A DNA stretch of 64,000 bases from Methanomicrobiales archaeon. Lineage in GTDB: Archaea > Halobacteriota > Methanomicrobia > Methanomicrobiales > Methanospirillaceae. Of the stretch, positions 38,313 to 47,845 are shown in pieces; positions within the stretch are counted from its first letter, which is position 1; each line of letters opens with the position of its first letter. The notes under the pieces were generated by a model, which searched no databases, was not told the DNA's origin, and was given only the letters and a program-made list of their open reading frames with translations. Where the stretch lies: contig JANXYM010000043.1 in assembly GCA_025350045.1 (NCBI GenBank), positions 28,894-92,893 on the forward strand, in the 5' to 3' direction. The translations under genes and the position numbers were made by a program.

Positions 38313-39038
38313 TTACCGTAAATCTTTCAGCATGACCGCGTTATTCCCATCCCAGACCAGCACCACGTTCGAACTTCCCAGCATCCGGCCGGATGCGGAA
38401 TCTGTTGCCGTGACGGTAATTATCACCGGCTCAAGGGTGGATGCAGGTTTCTCGGTAAACGTCCAGTAGAGTTTCTCGCCATGATTGGTATACGGGTTTC
38501 CCACTTCAGTTACGGTGTAGTTTACCGGGCCCCAGGAGTAAAAATTACCGTATGTTGCATTCCATGCGAACTGGGACCTGGCAGCAACAAAACCATTCGC
38601 ATCCACCGTAATCCCGACTCCGGGTGTTGATGACATTATCGGAGAGTACCGCTGGGGGCTTGCAGTCAGGGTCACCGAAGTTTTGGATACAATAGAGGGA
38701 GTTGTGGGCTGTACCTGCACTACCGAGCATCGTCCGTTTGTGCATCCGCAACTGCCGGCCCCGCAGTCAAGCGGACCTTCGCAGCTCATGGTGCACAGTG
38801 CATCATCACAGGCAGGTTTAGCCGCCAGATTGACGCAGCTGGCCGAGTGACAGCACTGTGCCGGGACGCAGTCCGCCGCGATTGTACAGGTCTGGGCATC
38901 AACAGGAACTGTCGTGACGGTAACGGGAGGCAATGTAGTTGTCACGGGCACTACAGAAGGAGGGGTTTGTGACGTGCAGCCTGCGAGAAAGACCGCGGCA
39001 ATGCAGATAACCAGGAGCAGTATAACTTTTTTGTCCAT
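38313..39038 (-). CDS. Cysteine-rich secreted lipoprotein
   Basis: ORF 241 aa; lipobox signal VILLLVICIAAVFLAGCTSQ; Cys-rich segment TCTIAADCVPAQCCHSASCVNLAAKPACDDALCTMSCEGPLDCGAGSCGCTNGRCSV; beta-rich C-term. Confidence 0.85.
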   Translation of the reverse strand: MDKKVILLLVICIAAVFLAGCTSQTPPSVVPVTTTLPPVTVTTVPVDAQTCTIAADCVPAQCCHSASCVNLAAKPACDDALCTMSCEGPLDCGAGSCGCTNGRCSVVQVQPTTPSIVSKTSVTLTASPQRYSPIMSSTPGVGITVDANGFVAARSQFAWNATYGNFYSWGPVNYTVTEVGNPYTNHGEKLYWTFTEKPASTLEPVIITVTATDSASGRMLGSSNVVLVWDGNNAVMLKDLR

Positions 39039-39390
39039 ACTAAAAATCGGTTGTAATTATATTAAACCAGATGGAGACTTTTAAAAAATTTAGGGTTATA
39101 CATGGATTAAGAAAAAAAATCCTTTGCTGTTTGATGGGGGAAAGGGTTATGCTGAAATACTTTTTCCCGTTGTTCGATTATTCCCTGCAGAAGCCGGGAT
39201 GATGAAACCCTCTCTACCTGAAGAGACGGAGGCAAACCGGGGAGAGCGCCCCCCTGACCCCTTTTTTGGGAGTTTCAACAGAACCTGGGGGAAAGACCGG
39301 TTATTAAAAATTCTGGGGGGGCTTCCCCGTATCCGGGCCTCTCGTAGACACGGGGGTAAAGAGGTTGTCCTATTTTGTCCCCAAAACTGT

Positions 39391-39460
39391 TGCGGGGACG
39401 TCCCTTCGGGGGCAGCAGCGTTCATCATATCCGGGGTATGGGGGCATCAGCCTCCATTTT
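39391..39460 (+). repeat. Dispersed intergenic GC-rich hairpin repeat, family A copy 1
   Basis: TGCGGGGACGTCCCTTCGGGGGCAGCAGCGTTCATCATATCCGGGGTATGGGGGCATCAGCCTCCA; matches copies at 51587-51655 (reverse) and 53626-53692. Confidence 0.7.
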
Positions 39461-39518
39461 TATAATCCACTCAATACACGAATTACAAAAAAAATGGGGA
39501 GCAATTCAAAAAAAATTC

Positions 39519-40115
39519 TCACTCCACTTTCGCCCACACATAGGCAAACCGCTGGAACGCGGTGATATGACCGAAGATACCAAAGAGCAGCAGTAACCAG
39601 CCAAACCAGCCGAGCCAGTAGAACGTCATGGGGGCGATGAGATCAATGATACCAACAACCATGATCAGGACCAGCCGGTCAGCTCTGCCCAAAAGCCCCC
39701 CGTAATAGCGCCCGACACCCACGGCCTGAGCCTGCGTACCAAGATAGGACGCCATCAGCACCCCGGTGAGGGCCAGAACCCCAATTTGCCAGGGGACCAT
39801 CCCGCTGGCAAATATGCCGGTGATGATGAAGATATCCGCGTAACGGTCCACCGCATGGTCAAGAAAGTCCCCGCGCTTGCTCTGGCACTTCATCTCGCGG
39901 GCGACTGCACCGTCCATAGAGTCGCAGAATGCATTGAGGGCAACTGCCACAATCGCCCAGAGTTCGAGCCGCAGGTAAAACAGGATACCAGCTGCTGCTG
40001 ATGCAATGAGGGCCGCGATCGTAAAGAAGTTCGGCGTCAGCCGGCACCGGATCGCAATGGCAACGAGCGGGTCGAAATACACTTTCACATGCGAGCGGTA
40101 CTGGTCGAGCGTCAT
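39519..40115 (-). CDS. CDP-alcohol phosphatidyltransferase (archaetidylinositol-phosphate-synthase-like)
   Basis: ORF 198 aa; CDP-alcohol motif DSMDGAVAREMKCQSKRGDFLDHAVDRYAD with TM segments. Confidence 0.92.
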   Translation of the reverse strand: MTLDQYRSHVKVYFDPLVAIAIRCRLTPNFFTIAALIASAAAGILFYLRLELWAIVAVALNAFCDSMDGAVAREMKCQSKRGDFLDHAVDRYADIFIITGIFASGMVPWQIGVLALTGVLMASYLGTQAQAVGVGRYYGGLLGRADRLVLIMVVGIIDLIAPMTFYWLGWFGWLLLLFGIFGHITAFQRFAYVWAKVE

Positions 40116-40121
40116 GTTTTT

Positions 40122-40628
40122 TCAGATCTCCAGGAATTCCGACCAGTCAAGGTGGCCAAAGTCTGCCGGGCACTCTCCCCGGTAAAATCCTTCGATCCGA
40201 TCGGCACAGTACGCGGCATCGTGGCCGGTTGTATCCAGTTCGAAGATCTGTGAGGATTCAAACTCATCTATTGTCTCAATAAGGCAGACATCGAGCGCTT
40301 CGGCTTGAGCGTTCTCCCGGATCTTGGTCTCCCGGTACTTCCGCTGAGCGAGACGTGTTTTCAGTTCATCAGGCCGGCAGCGGAGCACAATTACCTTGTC
40401 ACAGGGAAGCAGGTGGGCGAGATGCCCCTCGACAAAACCATTGACCGGGACAAAACCGGCAGCCCAGCGGTCCACATCGATGATCTGGGCATCGCGCTCC
40501 TCATCATTGCCGGTGACATAAGGCCCGACCGTTGCAGTCAGGCGGACAACCGTATGCCCCCTCCGGGCAAGCTCATCGCCTATCTGCGATTTTCCGGTGC
40601 CCGGGGTGCCGGTGATGCCACACATCAT
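40122..40628 (-). CDS. Adenylate kinase family protein (AK6/Fap7-like)
   Basis: ORF 168 aa; GITGTPGTGKSQIGDELARRGHTVV; VIVLRCRPDELKTRLAQRKYRETKIRENAQAEALDVCLIE. Confidence 0.92.
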   Translation of the reverse strand: MMCGITGTPGTGKSQIGDELARRGHTVVRLTATVGPYVTGNDEERDAQIIDVDRWAAGFVPVNGFVEGHLAHLLPCDKVIVLRCRPDELKTRLAQRKYRETKIRENAQAEALDVCLIETIDEFESSQIFELDTTGHDAAYCADRIEGFYRGECPADFGHLDWSEFLEI

Positions 40629-41683
40629 AATTTGTTAATCTCCCCGATGAACAACTCGTTCTCCCAGTCCTCACCAACGCTGACACGAACATAATGGTCG
40701 GGAAGCCCGGCAAAACTCCTGCACGAGCGGACGACAATGCCTTTGCGGGCAAGGCTCTCGACCATGGCATCACCTTTGTGCGGGGCTACATCGATCATGA
40801 CAAAGTTCGCATCTGAGGGGAGGGCCGGATACTTCACCTCATCGGCAAACCGGGTGCGCCACCGCTTCACTTGGGCGATATACCGTTCTGCACGTTCCTT
40901 GTCAGGTAATGCCGCTGCTGCTGCTGCTGCTGAAACTGAATTGACCGTAAATGGCGTACCTGCCCGCTGATACCACGGGGGGAGCCAGCGGGGAGTGAAG
41001 GCATACCCGATGCGGAGACCGGCAAGGGAGTATACCTTGGAAAATGTTCTTCCCAGGACAAGGTTCTCGTACTTTTTCATAAGGGGAAGATAGTCGATAC
41101 CGGAGAACTCGACATACGCATTGTCCAGGAAGAGGAGTCCTTCAATCCCTTCAAGGATCTCGGCTACCGCGTCAACCGGGGTTGCATTGCCGGAAGGGTT
41201 GTTGGGGGAACAGAGAACAGTGATCTTTGCCTCTTTTGCAGCCTCGATCAGTTTTCCGCAATCGACCGAGAAGTCTGCCTCCCGCGGTACGGTTATTACC
41301 TCTGCACCCTGGCCCATTGCCGCCAGGGCATAGAACGAGAACGTGGGTGTGGAGATTGCGACAGTCTCGCCGGGCTCGACAAGGGTGCGGATGATCGTCT
41401 CAATAACGCCATCCATCCCAACACCGGTGACAAAGTGATAATCGCCATAATATGCCCGCAGGGCATTCATCAGGACATTGACCCGCTCATCCGGATACCG
41501 GTTCACGGTTTTGAGTACCTCTTCGGCTGCAGCTAACGCAGCGGGAGAAAGAGGTTCGGGATTCTCATTGCTCGCAAGCCGGGCGATCTTACTGATGCCG
41601 TACTCCCGGGCGATATCCTCCGCTTTTTTGGCAAAGACATAGCCGCTCTTTTTTTTATAGCAGGATCTAACCAAGTGCTCCAT
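40625..41683 (-). CDS. hisC: Histidinol-phosphate aminotransferase
   Basis: ORF 352 aa; ARLASNENPEPLSPAA, VLCSPNNPSGNATP, FLDNAYVEF, RTFSKVYSLAGLRIGYAF. Confidence 0.93.
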   Translation of the reverse strand: MEHLVRSCYKKKSGYVFAKKAEDIAREYGISKIARLASNENPEPLSPAALAAAEEVLKTVNRYPDERVNVLMNALRAYYGDYHFVTGVGMDGVIETIIRTLVEPGETVAISTPTFSFYALAAMGQGAEVITVPREADFSVDCGKLIEAAKEAKITVLCSPNNPSGNATPVDAVAEILEGIEGLLFLDNAYVEFSGIDYLPLMKKYENLVLGRTFSKVYSLAGLRIGYAFTPRWLPPWYQRAGTPFTVNSVSAAAAAAALPDKERAERYIAQVKRWRTRFADEVKYPALPSDANFVMIDVAPHKGDAMVESLARKGIVVRSCRSFAGLPDHYVRVSVGEDWENELFIGEINKL

Positions 41684-42806
41684 TGATCACTCCGACCACG
41701 TAGTCGATCTCGGCATCCGTTATAACAAGCGGCGGAACCAGACGCAGGTTGCCGTCCGCTGCGCAGTTGACCAGCACACCATTGGCAGCGCATTTCTTCT
41801 GGACTTCGGGACATTTGTCGCCGATCGTCATCCCGATCATCAGCCCGCGGACACGGGGGTTCAACGGTGCAAGACCCTTGCCGAACCGGTCGCCTTTACG
41901 GGCTACATCCGGGAGGATCTTTTCAATTACGCCGATCGTTGCAAGGGCGGCTGCACAGGCAAGGGGGCCGCCGGCAAAGGTACTCCCGTGCTCGCTCTTT
42001 TTGAACTCAAGATCTTCCCGGGCAACCAGTGCGCCCATGGGAAACCCGCTGGCAATCCCTTTGGCGAGCGTGACGATATCAGCCTGCACCTTCGTGTGCT
42101 GCATGGCGAGCCATGTGCCGGTACGTCCCATGCCTGTCTGGACTTCATCGGCAATCATGAGAGCCCCGGTATCATCGCATATCTCCCGGATGCCTTTTAT
42201 GAAACTGTCGGGGGGGATGATGACACCCGCTTCTCCCTGGATAGGTTCGAAGATGACCCCTGCGGTATCGTTGTCCACGGCTTTTTTCAGCCCGTCAAGA
42301 TCGCCATATTCGACAAAGGTTTTGACCATGCCAAGCGGCTCAAACGGCTCGCGGATAGCCGGTTTATGGGTGACCGCAAGTGAACCTACAGTACGGCCAT
42401 GGAACCCGTGGGTGAAGGCAACGAATTTTTTCTTACCGGTTCGCACCCGGGCCAGTTTGAGTGCCCCATCGGTGGCTTCCGCTCCCGAGTTCGAGAAGAA
42501 AGCCTTGTGCATGCCGGTAATCTCCACGAGTTTTTTGGCCAGGTCCCCCTGGTGCGGCACGTAATAGAGATTCGAGCAGTGGATCAGCTGGTGTGCCTGG
42601 TCACAGATCGCTTTTACGACCTCCGTATGGCAGTGCCCGGTGCTGCAGACAGCGATACCCGCGACACAGTCGAGATACTGTTTCCCGTCCGCATCCCAGA
42701 CCGTTGATCCCTCGCCCTTTACAATTGCCATATCCCGCGAGAACGCAGGCATCACATAGCGTTCATCAAGGGCTTTGAACTGGCTTGTTGTTTCCATTTC
42801 CATCAC
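41667..42806 (-). CDS. argD: Acetylornithine aminotransferase family protein
   Basis: ORF 379 aa; YLDCVAGIAVCSTGHCHTEVVKAI, FFSNSGAEATDGALKLAR, LMIADEVQTGMGRTG, TLAKGIASGFPMGA. Confidence 0.92.
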   Translation of the reverse strand: MMEMETTSQFKALDERYVMPAFSRDMAIVKGEGSTVWDADGKQYLDCVAGIAVCSTGHCHTEVVKAICDQAHQLIHCSNLYYVPHQGDLAKKLVEITGMHKAFFSNSGAEATDGALKLARVRTGKKKFVAFTHGFHGRTVGSLAVTHKPAIREPFEPLGMVKTFVEYGDLDGLKKAVDNDTAGVIFEPIQGEAGVIIPPDSFIKGIREICDDTGALMIADEVQTGMGRTGTWLAMQHTKVQADIVTLAKGIASGFPMGALVAREDLEFKKSEHGSTFAGGPLACAAALATIGVIEKILPDVARKGDRFGKGLAPLNPRVRGLMIGMTIGDKCPEVQKKCAANGVLVNCAADGNLRLVPPLVITDAEIDYVVGVINGALG

Positions 42807-42847
42807 AGATCTTTTTGATTGTTATGTTCGTTTATTATATTCAGACG

Positions 42848-43765
42848 TTATTCATATTCAATGGTTGCCGGTGGTTTTGCCGTGATATCGTAGACCACCC
42901 GGGCAACACGGGGAATATCGGCAGTGATTCTTGAGCCGATCCGCACCAGGTGCTCAAACGGTATATCGAGCGGGTCTGCCGTCATCCCGTCCCGGGAGTT
43001 CACTGCCCGTATCGCAACGATCCACCCGTGGATCCGGTTGTCGCCTTTGACACCGGTACCCAGACCAATCAGGGCGGCAAAGCACTGCCAGGGCCGGTAC
43101 TTCTCGACCAGTTCGTCTTCCACTATCCAGTTCGCTTCGCGGATAATGTCCACTTTTTCTTTCGTGATTTCACCAATGATACGAACCGCAAGACCGGGAC
43201 CCGGGAAAGGCATCCGGTGCTGGATCTCTTTTGGCAGGCCAAGGGCGCCGGCCACTTCGCGCACCTCATCCTTGTACAGATCGCGGATTGGCTCGATCAC
43301 TTTCGTAAACTCCATATGCAGCGGCATACCCCCAACGTTGTGGTGGCTCTTGATCCCGCCCTCGCTTTCGATCCGGTCCGGGTAGATGGTGCCCTGCAAC
43401 AGGCATTTTGCCCCTACTTTCTTTGCCTCACGCTCGAAGACCCGGATGAACCGCTCGCCAATCGCCATACGCTTGGCTTCGGGATCGTCGATCCCCTTGA
43501 GCGATACGAGGAACTCATCACCGGCGTCGACAATCTGGAGGTGGATATTGCCAAAGAGCGTCCGGATCCGTTCGGTCTCGCCTTTCCGCATCAGGCCGGT
43601 ATCGATGTAAATCGGAAAGAGATTATCACCGATCGCACGAGCCGCAAGTGCAGCACAGACCGAGCTGTCGACCCCGCCCGAGAGGGCCATGACCACCTTG
43701 TCGTCACCTGCTGCGGCTTTGATCTCTGCAATGGATTTTTGGATAAATTTCTCGGTATTGACCAT
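42848..43765 (-). CDS. guaAB: GMP synthase subunit B (ATP pyrophosphatase/dimerisation)
   Basis: ORF 305 aa; [23 protein letters not shown] (PP-loop), [30 protein letters not shown]-term KPPATIEYE. Confidence 0.95.
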   Translation of the reverse strand: MVNTEKFIQKSIAEIKAAAGDDKVVMALSGGVDSSVCAALAARAIGDNLFPIYIDTGLMRKGETERIRTLFGNIHLQIVDAGDEFLVSLKGIDDPEAKRMAIGERFIRVFEREAKKVGAKCLLQGTIYPDRIESEGGIKSHHNVGGMPLHMEFTKVIEPIRDLYKDEVREVAGALGLPKEIQHRMPFPGPGLAVRIIGEITKEKVDIIREANWIVEDELVEKYRPWQCFAALIGLGTGVKGDNRIHGWIVAIRAVNSRDGMTADPLDIPFEHLVRIGSRITADIPRVARVVYDITAKPPATIEYE

Positions 43766-43774
43766 GGTTAGCTC

Positions 43775-45355
43775 CTAGGTTGTCCTCTTGTTTGCCCTGC
43801 ACGCTTCAACAAACCCGAGGTACGGTGGAGACGGGTGGGTTGGCCGGGATCGGAACTCCGGGTGGAACTGCGTGGCAAAGAAGAACGGATGTCCTGGAAG
43901 TTCGAGGCACTCCATCCGGTTCTTGTTGGTGGCAGAAAAGACAAGTCCCGCCTTCTCCAGCTCTCCGATATACTGCGGGTTCACCTCATACCGGTGCCGG
44001 TGGCGTTCGGTGATCTGCTTTTCCTTGTAGAGTTTCATCGCCAGCGTACCATCCCGGATATCTGCGGTATAGTTCCCCAACCGCATGGTTCCGCCGAGTT
44101 CATTGAGACCTGCCTGTTCCGGGAGGAGACCGATCACATGGGTGCCCTCTCCGAATTCCTCGCTCGTGGCATCCGCTAATCCTGCCTTGTGGCGGGCAAA
44201 CTCCACGGTTGCCAGCTGGAAACCGAGGCAGAGCCCCAGGAAGGGCACATTGTTCTCGCGGGCAAATTTGATAGCTTCGATCTTGCCTTCAATACCCCGT
44301 TTGCCGAATCCGCCGGGAATCAGGATACCGTCATAATCCTTGAGTGAACACCGCTCGTAGCGTTCCGCATCCAGCCAGGCAATCTTCACTTCTGTGGAGA
44401 GTGCACGCCCCGCATGCTTGAGCGATTCCTTGATACTGATGTAGACATCCTCAATGCCATACTTGCTGATGATAGCAACCGTCACCCGGTTGGTGTATTC
44501 CTTATTTACCACCCGGTACCACGCAGTATCGGGCTCTTTCTTATCCAGCCCGAGATGGGCAGAGAGCACATCGGCAATACCCTCCTTTTCCATCTCCATC
44601 GGAACCGCGTAGGTGTCAGGGGCGGTGGCAGCAGAAATGACGGCATTCTGGGGGAGATCGCAGAATGCAGAGATCTTGCGTTTGGTGCCGGCACTGATCG
44701 GGTTCTCACTCCTGCCGACAATGATGTCTGCATGGAGCCCGAGTTCCCGCAGGGCTTTTACCGAGTGCTGGGTGGGCTTGGTCTTCATGTCCCCCATCGT
44801 ATCTTCGGGGATCAGGGTGACATGGATGAGCACGATATCGTGCTCGGAAAGTTCGCCATGCATCTGGCGCACGGCTTCCAAAAACGGCATACTCTCGATA
44901 TCGCCGACCGTGCCGCCGACTTCCACAAGGCAGATGTCAGCCTTTGTCCCGTCGGGAAATTCCTCTTCTGCTGCCTGGCGGATACAGGTCTTGATCTGGT
45001 CGGTGATGTGGGGGATAATCTGCACGGTCTCTCCGAGGAAATCGCCGCGACGCTCCTTATCGATGACCGTACGGTACACCTTGCCGGTGGTGATATTGTG
45101 GGCAGCGGTCAGTTCGATGCCTAAGAACCGCTCGTAGTTGCCGAGGTCGAGATCGACTTCACTGCCATCCTTGAGCACGAACACTTCACCGTGCTGGGCC
45201 GGGTTCATCGTCCCTGCATCGATATTTAAGTACGGATCTATCTTGACTGCCGTGACCCGGTAGCCACGGTTCTGTAAGATCCGTCCCACTGATGCAGCGG
45301 TTATACCCTTGCCCAGACCGCTCATCACACCGCCGGTAATAATGATGTACTTCAC
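43775..45355 (-). CDS. pyrG: CTP synthase
   Basis: ORF 526 aa; [69 protein letters not shown] (GATase Cys). Confidence 0.97.
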   Translation of the reverse strand: MKYIIITGGVMSGLGKGITAASVGRILQNRGYRVTAVKIDPYLNIDAGTMNPAQHGEVFVLKDGSEVDLDLGNYERFLGIELTAAHNITTGKVYRTVIDKERRGDFLGETVQIIPHITDQIKTCIRQAAEEEFPDGTKADICLVEVGGTVGDIESMPFLEAVRQMHGELSEHDIVLIHVTLIPEDTMGDMKTKPTQHSVKALRELGLHADIIVGRSENPISAGTKRKISAFCDLPQNAVISAATAPDTYAVPMEMEKEGIADVLSAHLGLDKKEPDTAWYRVVNKEYTNRVTVAIISKYGIEDVYISIKESLKHAGRALSTEVKIAWLDAERYERCSLKDYDGILIPGGFGKRGIEGKIEAIKFARENNVPFLGLCLGFQLATVEFARHKAGLADATSEEFGEGTHVIGLLPEQAGLNELGGTMRLGNYTADIRDGTLAMKLYKEKQITERHRHRYEVNPQYIGELEKAGLVFSATNKNRMECLELPGHPFFFATQFHPEFRSRPTHPSPPYLGFVEACRANKRTT

Positions 45356-45548
45356 GCTTAAGATCTCCCCGATTGCATTATATTTGGCTCACAATCCCTA
45401 ATAGTGTTATCTTCCTTTTAAGTATCGGGATAAAAACGTGCCATTTCCCAAAAAGGCACTGCTGCACCGGAATCCATGAAGCGGACGGGCCGGCACCAAG
45501 GGAGGTAGCATACCCAAGCAAGGTTAAATTATGAAAAAACTCAACTGA

Positions 45549-46259
45549 GTGGGTATGAATTTCAGGCAGTTTATTCACATTCTGGCAATTTTCGCATGCA
45601 TTGCCTGCTTTGCTCAGCCCGTGCTTGCTGAAGTACAAACCGATGAAGCCACTACCTATTACAATCTGGGTGAAGTGCTCCTCACCCAAAATGACTATCA
45701 GAGGGCAATAGAATCCTTTGACAAGGCTCTTGCCGCCAACACGACCGCGATCACCCAGTCCGATGCCCTGCTGTATGCGTACCGGGATAAGGGCTATGCA
45801 CAGATCCAGCTCAAAAAATATGACGAAGCCATCCAGACCTTTGAACAGGGACTGGCACTCTATCCCAGGGACAACATGCTCTGGAACAACAAGGGCTATG
45901 CAAACTATAACCTTGGAAAATACCCCGAAGCACTCGCTGCGTATAACAACGCCATCCAGTTTGACAAAAATTATACGATAGCCCTGATCAACAAAGGCGA
46001 CACACTCTCTAAAATGGGTCAGTTCCGGAATGCCGCAGATGCATATACCCGGGCCCTAGAAACCGATCCCGGCAACCGTGACGCAACAACCGGACTTGCT
46101 GCTGCACAGAATGGTGCTGCATCAGAGATCCCGACAACCATGATTGCGATCGTTATTCTGGTGATCGTCATCGCTGCAGGGGTGGTCTGGTACATCAAAT
46201 TCAAAAAACCTGAGGAACCAAAGCAGGCAGAAAAGAAATCCAGAACAAAGAAGAAATAA
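45549..46259 (+). CDS. Secreted/membrane-anchored TPR protein
   Basis: ORF 236 aa; signal peptide, TPR units (YNLGEVLLTQNDYQRAIESFDKAL; YRDKGYAQIQLKKYDEAIQTFEQGL; WNNKGYANYNLGKYPEALAAYNNAI), C-term TM TMIAIVILVIVIAAGVVWYI + Lys-rich tail. Confidence 0.92.
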   Translation: MGMNFRQFIHILAIFACIACFAQPVLAEVQTDEATTYYNLGEVLLTQNDYQRAIESFDKALAANTTAITQSDALLYAYRDKGYAQIQLKKYDEAIQTFEQGLALYPRDNMLWNNKGYANYNLGKYPEALAAYNNAIQFDKNYTIALINKGDTLSKMGQFRNAADAYTRALETDPGNRDATTGLAAAQNGAASEIPTTMIAIVILVIVIAAGVVWYIKFKKPEEPKQAEKKSRTKKK

Positions 46260-46264
46260 CTTTT

Positions 46265-46681
46265 TTATTCGGTTACCGTCACCGCAAATGCTGCTGAAGT
46301 GCGGGAAAACATCGTCTTTTCATCAGAATCCAGAAATACTTCAGCCTCGGCAAAAGCAACCCTCCTTCCCTTTTTGATAACCTTTGCTTTGGCAACAATC
46401 ACACCCTCCCGGACCCCTTTGACAAAACTGGTGGATTCAGAGATGGTCGCAATCCCCTCATCTTCTTTCAGCACCGTGTAGAGAGCGAGCGCAATCGCCT
46501 CATCAGCAAGCGCCACAAGCATCCCACCCTGCAGCCAGCCGACACCGTTATGCATGTCAGGCCGGACCTGCATCGTTAAGACCGCACTTCCCGCATCGTA
46601 ACTGACGATATCGATACCCATCTGGCAGAAGAACGGATTGGCATTCCTGCCCAGTTTCCGGATATTTTCTAAATAGGACAT
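46265..46681 (-). CDS. PaaI-family (hot-dog) thioesterase
   Basis: ORF 138 aa; DMHNGVGWLQGGMLVALADEAIALAL...STSFVKGVREGVIVAKAKVIKKGRRVAFAEAEVF. Confidence 0.9.
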   Translation of the reverse strand: MSYLENIRKLGRNANPFFCQMGIDIVSYDAGSAVLTMQVRPDMHNGVGWLQGGMLVALADEAIALALYTVLKEDEGIATISESTSFVKGVREGVIVAKAKVIKKGRRVAFAEAEVFLDSDEKTMFSRTSAAFAVTVTE

Positions 46682-46780
46682 GGTCTTCCTGTTGAGTTTT
46701 TATCCGGACACAGATTTAGAATATGCTAAAGACCCCCCATGCCGGTTGATTAATAATGATGATCGGACGAACTATTCTCC

Positions 46781-47011
46781 ATGCAGGACCCTGAAACAAA
46801 AGAGATGCTCGCTGATCTCATCTGGCTTAATGCCGTCATTGCAACGGAACTTATCCAGATCACCGAAAATACATCGGCGATCCTCCGCAAATCCCCTCCA
46901 CCGGAAAGTTGCCTTGCCGAACACCTCGAACTGAAGAAAACCGCGCTCCATATGGCAGAGAAGTACCGTCCCGCAACGGTGCTCGGCCAGCACCTGCTCA
47001 AACACCAGTAA
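46781..47011 (+). CDS. Small hypothetical protein
   Basis: ORF 76 aa in an intergenic space; MQDPETKEMLADLIWLNAVIATELIQITENTSAILRKSPPPESCLAEHLELKKTALHMAEKYRPATVLGQHLLKHQ; plausible helical protein. Confidence 0.55.
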   Translation: MQDPETKEMLADLIWLNAVIATELIQITENTSAILRKSPPPESCLAEHLELKKTALHMAEKYRPATVLGQHLLKHQ

Positions 47012-47140
47012 CGTTATTGGGACACCCTGCCCACGGATATAGGAGAATATTCCGATCACCGTACTCAGGGAGTCCGCTAAAAGCGTCCTGCACACAGCGT
47101 GACACTCTTTGTCAATACATCTCAAACGGAGCAAAACCCC

Positions 47141-47845
47141 ATGACCACACCCGGCATATCGTCCAGTCTCGTCATCCCCGCATATAACGAGGAGAACCGG
47201 ATCCAGTCACTCTTCGACGAGATAACAGCGTTCGATGGGGAGCTTATCGTAGTCTGTGATGGTAACGATCGGACTGCCAATTGTGTCAGCAGGATCGCGG
47301 GCAGAAGAACGGATCTTACTATCCGCTGTCTGGTGTTCGATCACCGGCTCGGGAAGGGAGGGGGCGTGATAGAAGGGCTCCGGGCAGCCCGGGCACCTCT
47401 CGTGGGGTACTGCGATGCTGACGGTTCCACAAGCATCGGAGAGATGCAGCGGCTCTTTTCCTACCTTTCTCATGCCGATGGGGCGATCGGATCGCGCTGG
47501 GTGCCGGGCTCGACCCTTCGTGTGCGACAGGGAATACTGCGCAGGATGGAAAGCCGGGCATTCAATCTCCTGATCCGGCTGCTCTTCGGTCTTACCTACA
47601 GCGACACACAGTGCGGGGCAAAGGTGTTTAAAAAAACCGCAATCGATGCCGTTCTGCCGCAGATGACATCGCGGGGGTTCGAGTTCGATGTCGAACTGCT
47701 CTGGCGACTCAGGCAGGCCGGGTTATCCGTAACGGAAGTTCCCATTGTCTGGCAGAACAAAGGGGATTCCCGGGTACAGAAGCGGGACATGATCCGGATG
47801 CTCACGGGCCTGCTTGCGATCCGGTTCAACTCAGGAAATGTATGA
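47141..47845 (+). CDS. Family 2 glycosyltransferase (dolichyl-phosphate-sugar synthase-like); ORF track start 47099, likely start ATG at 47141
   Basis: SSLVIPAYNEENRIQSLFDEI, LGKGGGVIEGLRAARAPLVGYCDADGSTSIGEM, IGSRWVPGS, YSDTQCGAKVFKK, FEFDVELLWRLRQAGLSVTEVPIVWQNKGDSRV. Confidence 0.92.
   Translation: MTTPGISSSLVIPAYNEENRIQSLFDEITAFDGELIVVCDGNDRTANCVSRIAGRRTDLTIRCLVFDHRLGKGGGVIEGLRAARAPLVGYCDADGSTSIGEMQRLFSYLSHADGAIGSRWVPGSTLRVRQGILRRMESRAFNLLIRLLFGLTYSDTQCGAKVFKKTAIDAVLPQMTSRGFEFDVELLWRLRQAGLSVTEVPIVWQNKGDSRVQKRDMIRMLTGLLAIRFNSGNV

Noticed and set aside
39124-39465. 113-aa plus-strand ORF and antisense 93-aa ORF
   Set aside because: Cover the family A repeat region; no protein-like signature.
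40911-40932. GCT/CTG trinucleotide run
   Set aside because: Encodes a poly-Ala stretch (SAAAAAAALP) inside hisC; ordinary low-complexity, too short to argue for an unstable repeat.
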